Origin: Colletotrichum lupini
Taxonomy: Eukaryota > Ascomycota > Sordariomycetes > Glomerellales > Glomerellaceae
Assembly: GCF_023278565.1 (NCBI RefSeq)
Contig: NC_064678.1
Location: forward strand, 6,138,001 to 6,202,000
DNA length: 64,000 nt
Direction of reading: 5' to 3'
Positions 55,908-64,000 of this stretch are shown here, in pieces; position 1 is the first letter of the stretch; every line of letters starts with the position of its first letter. Made by a program: the position numbers and the translations under genes. Below the pieces are notes generated by a model. The model was not told the origin of the DNA and did no database searches. It worked only from the letters and a program-made list of their open reading frames with translations.

Positions 55908-56899
55908 ATGTCTTACACTAAGGCCAATCACAACGCCAGCTACGCCGCCATATCTGCATCTGATCCCGCCAACTCCGCTGCGGGTAAAGTCGTCCTCATC
56001 ACCGGAGCTGGATCAGGCATCGGACAGGCAGCGGCCACCTCCTTTGCCCCCGCCGGTGCCAAGGCCCTGATTCTCATCGGCCGCCGCACGGAACCCCTGG
56101 CGAAGACAGCAGCAATCATCTCTCAAAAGGGCCCTGACGTGCAAGTTCGCCTTCACGGAGCCGACATCAGCGATGTCAAGACCTTGAAGTCTGTCATGGC
56201 TGAGACTGTGTCTACCTTTGGACAAATTGGCATCGCCATTCACGCCGCTGGCGTGCTCCTGGCTCTCGGCCCAATCTCGACAATGCCTGTCGAAGAACTT
56301 TGGAAAGCGCTGGAAGTCAAAATCAACGGTAATTTGAACGTGGCGCAGTCTCTATTAGCAATTGGTACCTCGGAGAAGAGTGCCGGTTCGAAACCTGTTC
56401 TGGTCAGCCTCAACACCGCAGGCATGCTTATGCCTCCTATCCCTGGAATGGGCGGTTACATTGTCAGTAAGGCGGTTCTGCCGAAGTTGGTGGAGTATCT
56501 GGCTGCCAAAAATCCCGACAAACTAAGAATTGTGACTATTCACCCTAGTCTCATCCGAACGCCGATGGCGGTGGAACTTGAGGAGGCGGCATTGAAGTTC
56601 CCTTACGATGATGGTATGCTCTATTCTATACTCTCACCTCTTCCATGATCCCTCAACAGTAGAGATGTTGTAGCCTATCTTGTAATTGCTGATCCGATTT
56701 AGTCTCTCTCCCTGTAGACTACCTCGTCTGGGTCACCAGCCCCGAGGCATCTTTCCTGAATGGCAAGTTTGTGTTCGTGAACTGGGATGTGGAGGAGCTT
56801 AAATCAACTTCGCCTTTGCTACTATCGACCCATCCAGCTTCAGGGTTCAGCCAGCGTCACCGACGGACGTGGGCCTTTACAGACGTCTTATGCTCTTGA
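55908..56899 (+). CDS. Short-chain dehydrogenase/reductase with a foreign C-terminal tail
   Basis: Exons 55908-56613 and 56718-56899; the 104-nt intron (GTATGC...GTAG) agrees in phase, giving 295 residues from MSYTKANHNASY; the frame extends upstream to 55755 but that part looks like leader. The Rossmann fold has VVLITGAGSGIGQAAA (TGxxxGxG), HAAGV in place of NNAG, a catalytic Ser region VLVSLNTAG and the YxxxK motif GYIVSKAVLPKL, so the active site is present. NAD(P)-dependent oxidation of an unknown alcohol is expected. After FLNGKFVFVNWDVEELK (about 56797) the usual SDR C-terminus is missing. The frame instead reads about 34 codons of chitinase DNA in a wrong frame until TGA at 56897-56899. 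Cofactor and active site are complete; stability is uncertain. Confidence 0.8.
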
Positions 56900-57852
56900 A
56901 GAAAAAAGATCCGGGCCTGAAGGTTTTAATCGCTATTGGTGGCTGGACATTCAACGATCCAGGCCCCACGGCCAGGACCTTTTCTGATTTGGCCGCATCT
57001 GTCACGAAACAAAAGGCTTTCATCGAGTCTCTCATGTCGTTCATGTCTACCTATGGATTTGACGTCGTTGATCTGGACCGGGAGTATGCTGTGGCCGAAG
57101 ATCGATCAGGAAGGGGCGTTGACTATGTGAATTTCCCCAAGTTCATGAGCCGACTAAAGGCATCCTTTGATTCAGGTCAAAAGGGGATTTCTATTACACT
57201 CCCGGCATCTTTCTGGTATCTTCAGCATTGTGATATCATATCACTGGCTAAAACAGCGCACTGGTTCAACATTATGTCCTACCACCTACACGGAACTTGG
57301 GACAAGAACAACACCTGGGTCGGTGCCTGTCTGAATGCGCGTAGCAACCTTACCGAAGTCGATCTGGCCCTCGATCCTCTTTGGCGCAACAATATCAACC
57401 CCAGTCAGGTCGTCATGGGCCTTGGATTCTATGGGCGAACCTTCTTGCCTCGAACCAGGTTGCACATACGAATCCGGGGCACAAAAGGGCAAATGCAGCC
57501 GAGAAGTGGGTGTTTTGCTCAACTCCGAGATCGACGACCTTGTCAATCAACACAACATAAAGCCAAAACTGTACGAGAAAAAGAGGCTGTGAAAGTAGCT
57601 GCTTGGGGCAATCCGGCCCAGTGTGTGGCCTGCGATGACGAAGAGACCTTCCAACTCAAGTCCGAGTACGCTCAGAGTATGTGCCTAGGCGGCTTGATGG
57701 TTTGGGCAATCAGTCACAATACGAAAGATTAAGTACAACAATGCGCTGGCAAAGGTGTCGAACCGCAAGATCCTCTTCCTGCTCGTGAACGTGGGTATGA
57801 AAGATGACCTGATCGAGTTCGTCGACATTCCCAACGGGCAATGCAGGTGAAC
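56800..57852 (+). pseudogene. 5'-truncated, frameshifted subgroup-C GH18 chitinase relic
   Basis: From about 56800 the plus strand encodes the inside of a GH18 domain (INFAFATIDPSSF, then VLIAIGGWTFNDPG), with no N-terminal chitin-binding part and no start codon. The catalytic segment reads GFDVVDLDREYA where active enzymes have DGVDLDWEYP: Glu is kept but Gly, Trp and Pro are replaced. Frame changes occur near 57445-57460 and 57585-57595 and again at about 57730, and the C-terminal part up to QCR is found by changing frames. It ends in TGA (57848-57850), where such chitinases usually have Trp, immediately before the LTR at 57853. It is a paralogue, not a copy, of the chitinase at 28427-32258 and lacks introns in the remaining part. 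Confidence 0.85.
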
Positions 57853-58057
57853 TGTCGGATTAGAAGTCCAATTCGACCGCGGCATACAGCCGACTGCGCA
57901 GGGGCCAATTAGGGGCCCTATTTACGATTATCATAGCCAGCCTAACCTACGGTTAGAACCTCCTTTTTATACTTACTACGTAGATATTTATATAGTTTAA
58001 TTAATCTCTTTATTAATTATAGTTTAAACTAACTACCCTATTATAGGGATACTAATA
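57853..58057 (+). repeat. 5' LTR of Copia copy 2
   Basis: The 205-bp LTR starts TGTCGGATTAGAAGTCCAAT, giving the unmutated TG terminus of the family, and ends GATACTAATA. It has the same length as both LTRs of copy 1 and fewer RIP changes. Confidence 0.9.
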
Positions 58058-61000
58058 CTAATTAGTAGTTAAATTCTATTATCGTAGATTAGTAAGGTAT
58101 CTCGCTACGTAGAAGAGACGACCTCTTAATACTATACGGGATAAGAGATTTATATTAATTAACCTTACGGAAGTAAATAAAAAAAGAGGCGATTCTTAAA
58201 TACTATACGGAATTAAGTAATCGTAGCCCTTTACTACCTACGAGAGGTCGACGTTTATTATATTAAACTACGTTAATTAACGGAACTACTTAAGTAACTA
58301 GCCTTTTACTATTGCCCCGAGTAGCTTTTTTACTAAACGACTTTTTTATAGCCGGCCCGCGATTAGAAATTAACTAGTTAAATTAATAAAAAGAAATACC
58401 TACGCGACGACTACCCGCCTAATTAATTAGTATAACAAACGAGCTTAATAATACGGTATAAAAGAGCACCGCGCGATTAAAAAAGGGGATTTCTAAACGT
58501 AAACATTCTTACTTAGTAATAAAGGTAACCCTATAGGAGTTATTAAGCTAAGGGATTTATAGTATACGGAAAAGTCTATTACTACGAAGATCTTATAAGT
58601 ACGACCTTAAGCCTACGATCTAAACGACCTCTTTATAGCTCCCTTAACTACCCCCCGGGTATTACTTAGGAATATAGTATAGGGGACGGTTTAATAAGGG
58701 AGGAGGGGATTTAGAGGTCTTAATAGTATCGAGTTAAGAGTATTATAGATCTCGGATATTAACTTAAAAAGAAGGTAGCTACCTTAAAGTAGTCCTACGA
58801 CCTCCCGCTAGAGTTATTATTAGCTTAAAAAAAGGCTAAAAAGACGAGGATCTAAGGGGAAAAAAAAAGAATCCTCTAGAAGGCCGCTAAAGGGCTTTTT
58901 TTTTATATTAGCTCCTAGCGCGAGATTACTAATTTCGAGAAATTAACTAAAGAAGCTATTTAAAGATTATAAAGAGTACGAGGCTTAAGAGGCTAGAAAT
59001 ATACGGGATGGCGATAATTAATAAAGATCCTAAAATAATTATTATATTTTCTTATAGTAATATAAACGTCTACCGCTACTATTATTAAAAGGAACTACTA
59101 AAACCTACCTTTTTATACTAAACGAAAAGAAGGATCTTAGTAAGTACGATAGCTAGCGATCTAGAAGGGTAGTAGTAATTATTAAAAATAGTAAAAACGA
59201 GAGTAGTAATAAGATAGTAAGAGGAAGTGGGAATCTCTTAGACCTTAATGAATTCGTCGAGTAGCGAAAGTACGGATTTACTACGACTAGCGCGCGGATT
59301 AAATATATCCTTATTAAGATTAAATACGTTAGTAACTACTAATATAGGTATAAACTAGAGCACGACCCTTAGCGAGTTAAGGTAAAAAAAAAAAGGACGA
59401 AACCCGATCCTAGATAGAATTCTAATCCCTTATAAGTAGATAAATATTAACCCGGACTATTAGGGGACGTGGATATATAAAATCGCGGATTAGCTTAACG
59501 GCGAGTAAATTAACGCGGTATTAATCTATTTAACTAAGGTTTATAAAAAAAAGGGGCTATAAGGGTAACCCCTATTTTACGAGATCGTAAACGACCTTAG
59601 CTATTAACTAGATAAATAGTTCGCGAGCGCAAGCCTAAGAATCGCAAAAGTAGTAAATAAATTCCTTTATAAGCGAGGGGTATTATTAGCGTAATTATAA
59701 TTACGAGAGCTATATAAAATATTAGTAGCGATAATTATAAAGGAGGAATTCGTACTATAGAACTAAGCATAGGTCGATAGAGCGTATAATCGCTTTAACG
59801 AATTTAGAAAAAGGGTAAACGACCCAGATTTCCTCCCTATAATTACTAACGGAAATCTATCGTCGCAAAAGGATATACCGGGGCAAAATATAGTGCTAGA
59901 AGTACGATAATTAATAATTCTACCTATTTCGATTTATAACTCGTTACCGCTACTAATACGAAATTCGGCGCCGATTAGCTAATAAAAAAGGAGGTAGACG
60001 ACCCGAAGTTACTAATAGTACGTAGCGACGCAGGGATCGTATATAAATACTAAAAATCTAGCGGCAAATACGAGGTAATTTATAGACCTTAAAAAGATCT
60101 TTTTAAAAGAGAAATTGTACTCTGGGGGGAAGTATAAGGTCTTATAAGAAACCCTAATAATATTTTACGATTATTACGAAAAAGTCGGAATTAGGGAACA
60201 CTAGTACTATTCGGTAATTAATGTCGTACTTATAAGCAAAGCCTCTAATTATTACTACGAAGCGGTGCGTAATCTTAATTAAAACGACTTTTTTAATATA
60301 ATTAACGCAATCTAAAGCCGCTTCGAGACCTACGATAGGAACCTAGAGCTCCTATTTAAGCTACGAGCGATTTTTTTCGTATTTATAGTTAGGATAATAG
60401 AGGGTAAATTGCGAGTAGAGATCCTCGAAGAGCTTATTAATTAAATTAATAAGCTAGCAAAAACCTAGCTAAAGGAGGGGATAAACGAGCGGAAAGTCGG
60501 ATATTTCTATACCGTAATCTAGCGTATACTAGAGGTAAAAATAATACTATACTAAGTACCCGAAGACTACGAGACGCTCTGCTCGAGGCTAAGATCTAGC
60601 TTTAATATTAAAATAAGAATACTACGCTAAACCTACCTCTAGGTATACGACGGCCCTTATTAATAATATTAGGTCGATCGAACGTATAATAGGAAAGGAA
60701 AAGAGGCTAAATACGGCAATCGCTAGTAAGGAGGCCCAGATTCGTTAAATAAGTAGAGATTTAACTTATGGGTAGGGTAATAGAAGAAGTAATACTATAT
60801 TTATAAAAAAGATAAATATTAGTTAAGTAACTACTCTAAGGAGGAGCGTACTAAATTATATAAATAGTATAGAAAGTCGAAGGTAGTAAATAGTAAAACT
60901 AGCCCTCGTCGGTTTAACTAATTCCTTATTATATATAAGGGCAGATCCGGGGGCACGGAACCTAGTGACGGTAGCTAAAGTAGCGGCCTAAAATATATAC

Positions 61001-64000
61001 CCCCTATAAGAGATTCGGAAAATAAGGAAGATCTTACCCCCTATACTAACGAATTAGATTATGACGAAATCGACGATATTAACTACTCTTTTTTTACCCC
61101 GTTAGCCTCTAGAGGATATACGAAGCTAAATAAATAGAGGGTAGTAGAAGCTCTTAATAAGTAGGCTTTTATCTACGAATAGTAAAAAAAGGTCCCTTAA
61201 ATAACGGATACGGAGGCGGCTAAAAGGATGAATTTAATAGGGCCGAAGCCCATTTTCTTAATAATTAAGGAGAAGACGCTATCTCTCTCGATATTTAAAA
61301 AAAAAGAACATAGTACTAAGTAAATCTAAGGGTAGCTAGAAGGGTCCTTTTTATACTACTTAGATCCCTTAAATACTAAGCTTATATAAGTATTTTATAT
61401 GAGCGAAAAGTACGGCCTAGACGATTTTTATAGGATTATCCTAGATACTAAGATATCGTAATAGTTAATTAGAAAAAAAGGGTAATTCTAGGCGCTATAG
61501 AAGATCGTATTAGTAACGCTTAATACGTCAACGGTAGGTATTACGAGGATTAGTTTCGGCCTAGGTAAGGAAATCGTCGCCCTAGGTATAGTAAAAATAA
61601 AGATATACTTCGGAACGATAACTTTCTATATTTTACCCGTTAATACCCCATTTCTCCTATATCTAAAAGATATAGATCGACTAGGCATTATATTTAATAA
61701 TACGAGGAACAGAATCTCTAGCGGTAAGTACTTCGAAATAGTTAAATAATAATAGGGGCATGCGTTTATAAAGCTTATTAACGATACGAAGTTGATTAAT
61801 TACCTAACGGAAAGTGAGCTTAGAAGACTATACCGGAGATTCGGGTACCCGTCGGTTACGAGGCTATATAACCTCTTAAAGTAATTAGGTAATAATAATA
61901 TCGAAATAGGGGCGCTAGAGTAGTTAATAAAAGTATATTACTAATACTAAATAAATGCGCAGAGCCTACGTAAATTTAAGTTTAAATTATATAATAAGCT
62001 TAACTTTAACTAGGAAATCGTTGTCGATATTTTCTACTTAAATAGTTAGCTAGTACTATATATAATTGACATAGCTATATCTTTCTAAGCAGGGTAATTC
62101 CTCCGGGATTTATAAATAAAAATAGTATGGGTAGCCCTATAATAAAGCTAGATCGATATATACTAAGGACTACTAAATAGTATTAGAACCGACGCTAATA
62201 CTAGCTTTAAGTTAGTAGAATTTAGGGATAATGCGACGGCCTACGGTATATAGCTAAAAGTCGTACCCGTTAAAGCGTATTATAGTATTAAAAAAGTAAA
62301 AAGGGCACACTAGTAGTTAAAAAGGGCGTTTAGAATTATTAAAGAGGAAAATCCGGATTCTACCGACGACGAATACCTCTAAATAGTACTTAAATACTAT
62401 AATAATACTATGGGGCCTAACGGACTTATACTAACGCTATTAGTATTTAGAGCATATCTAAGAACGACCTTAGCCTCGCTACCGTTACTAAGCGTAAGCT
62501 AACGAGCCCGAGTAATTAAAAAAGTAATACGGGTACTGCGCGAGGTAAGCGTAAGAAGGTAAGTTAACGAGGTAATTACTACGTATAATAGGCCCAATAT
62601 AGGGGATAATCTAAATATACTACTAAATTCGGATATACGAGTATAATACGAAATTACCTAATAATAGGCTAGGCTATATAAGTTAATTTCCGTTAACGAG
62701 CGCTCTTATATAGTCGTAAGAGATCGTAACTAGCCTCTCGAAGTATTAATTATAGTAGTTAGACCGTACTATATAGATCCTAACGAGGTGATTTCTAACT
62801 TATAAGAAAAAGAAGAGCTAGGGGAAACTGTATAACCCGTAGTAGAGGTATAGGAAATTATCCTTAACGAAATCGTCGTAGTAATACTAATAGACGACGA
62901 GGAAGAGGAAATTGCTAAAAGGGCACTAATACTACTAGTAAGACGTCGTAAAAGACTATAATAATAAGCCCTAACGCGGCAATTTATTACTAGTAACGAG
63001 GTAATTAATACCTTTTATATAGTAAAAAAGAAAGCCGATTTCGAGCTAGCGGTTAAACTACGCAAAGAAGGCGTAATTATAATTATTAAAAAGCTATATA
63101 AGGGATTAGATCTTATCGAAGTAGATACTCTTTGCGATCGAGGGGTCTATCGATTTATCTTATACGACCTAAAAAAACATACAAACCTCCGCATATTTAA
63201 ATTACGAATAGTTTATAAGATTAAAGAGAAAGGAACACCCTAGCCGTACGAGAAGTCTAGATACGTAATTTAGGGGTACGGCGACGTTAAAAAGGCGACG
63301 CTACTTATATAATTGCTTATTATATAGCGCTATAGCTAACGATTAATAATAGTACTAATAGTATCGCTATAGAAGAAGGGATATAAGATTTAGAGCCGTA
63401 ATATTACCTAGGTATATACCTAATTAGCCACAGGGCTCATAAGGAAAATCCTGGCCTATCTACCGAAGGAAATGGCTAGTAAGTACCTAGAAGGCACGAT
63501 TATTAAAGTGCTTAAGCTACTATATAGGCTCGTAAAATCGAGCACCTATTAGTAGGCTACTTACTACGATTTTTATATTAATTAACTATTAATAGTTACC
63601 TCTACGTACGACCCGTACTTACTAATCGCGGAGTATAAAGGCGACTAATTTAAGATCGTCGGAATATAGACCGACGATATATTAAGCCTATCTAATATTA
63701 ACTTTATAAAAAAGGAGGATAAGGAGCTCTAAAAAGCGGGCTTCGTAGCGAAGCTAAAAGAGGTCTTTATAATAAATACCCCCTTAGTATTTAACGGCGG
63801 GATTTTTATAATTAAAGGGGAAACCGTCGTTTTTTAGTAAAAGGGGTAGGGTGAGAAAATTAACCTCGTCGATCCGAACGTAATTAACGTTAAGAAGCGG
63901 TATAAGGCTAAGCTTGCGCGAGGGGTATATATTATAAGTATTTATTAACTCGAGGCGACTTTTAACTGCGCTAGGGTAGTATAGGCTATAAATCTAACCG
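57853..64000 (+). mobile_element. Copia LTR retrotransposon copy 2, cut by the window edge
   Basis: It starts with a 205-bp LTR (57853-58057) nearly identical in design to those of copy 1 and runs parallel to it to the window end. The gag zinc-knuckle relic is near 60800-60870. The pre-integrase block (LTESELRRLYRRFGYPSVTRLY) lies around 61800-61880. RVT_2 starts near 63090 (KGLDLIEVD, then FKLRIVYKIK), and DPYLLIAEYKGD and TDDILSLSNI follow. Stops (TAG/TAA) are frequent, but it is less AT-rich than copy 1: many CG and GC dinucleotides remain. Relative to copy 1 it lacks about 329 bp (between copy-1 positions 13318 and 13647). It inserted into the chitinase relic. Confidence 0.9.

Overview
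The window is nuclear DNA of a filamentous ascomycete (Pezizomycotina, probably a Sordariomycete). Genes have short 50-100 nt introns with GTAAGT/GTGAGT donors and CTRAC-like branch sites. Protein families are typically fungal: subgroup-C GH18 chitinase, LysM proteins, a homeobox/C2H2 regulator, MFS DHA1, PNGase A. GC-balanced gene islands alternate with extremely TpA-rich blocks whose ORFs are destroyed by C-to-T/G-to-A changes, the signature of repeat-induced point mutation (RIP). About a third of the window is such dead transposon DNA. The species cannot be named from sequence alone.

Layout. 1-881: 3'-cut wax-synthase-like acyltransferase (-). 1182-3020: TIR transposon with an 8-bp target duplication. 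3492-5378: Fot1/pogo-type transposon. 5643-6374: GNAT acetyltransferase (-). 6375-9320: no convincing gene. 9321-10694: secreted Cys-rich protein. 11539-20093: a secreted-type gene cut in two by a complete 7.4-kb Copia retrotransposon (12222-19640). 20794-21276: secreted SnoaL-like protein (-). 21593-23479: a second Fot1-like element, inverted relative to the first and the same length. 25858-27222: O-fucosyltransferase-like type II membrane protein. 27472-28326: conserved unknown. 28427-32258 (-) and 33548-36163 (+): divergent pair of an eight-exon killer-toxin-like chitinase and a multi-LysM protein. 37371-38795: coiled-coil/acidic lineage-specific protein. 39688-41279 MFS transporter, 41474-42969 (-) salicylate-hydroxylase-like FAD monooxygenase and 44302-45285 FAH-family hydrolase form a plausible aromatic catabolism/efflux group. 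45367-48049 (-): homeobox + C2H2 regulator. 48953-49033: intron-containing tRNA-Gly(GCC). 49958-55114: PNGase A gene cut by a 3.2-kb hAT-like element. 55908-56899: SDR whose 3' end runs into a decayed chitinase fragment (about 56800-57852). 57853-64000: second copy of the same Copia family, running off the window.

The main theme is transposons landing inside genes of a chitin/glycan-related secretome, then RIP spreading into the neighbouring host sequence. Three host genes are interrupted. The two interrupted genes whose junctions are both visible have target duplications that differ by one CpA-to-TpA (or complementary) change, and in the PNGase gene that change is itself a stop codon. Two genes further from transposons also carry single in-frame stops (LysM protein, FAH hydrolase); for the LysM gene an alternative splice donor would remove the stop. 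The intact chitinase/LysM pair, a chitinase relic and a disrupted secreted gene of a family I associate with such loci suggest this was once a larger killer-toxin-like chitinase locus.
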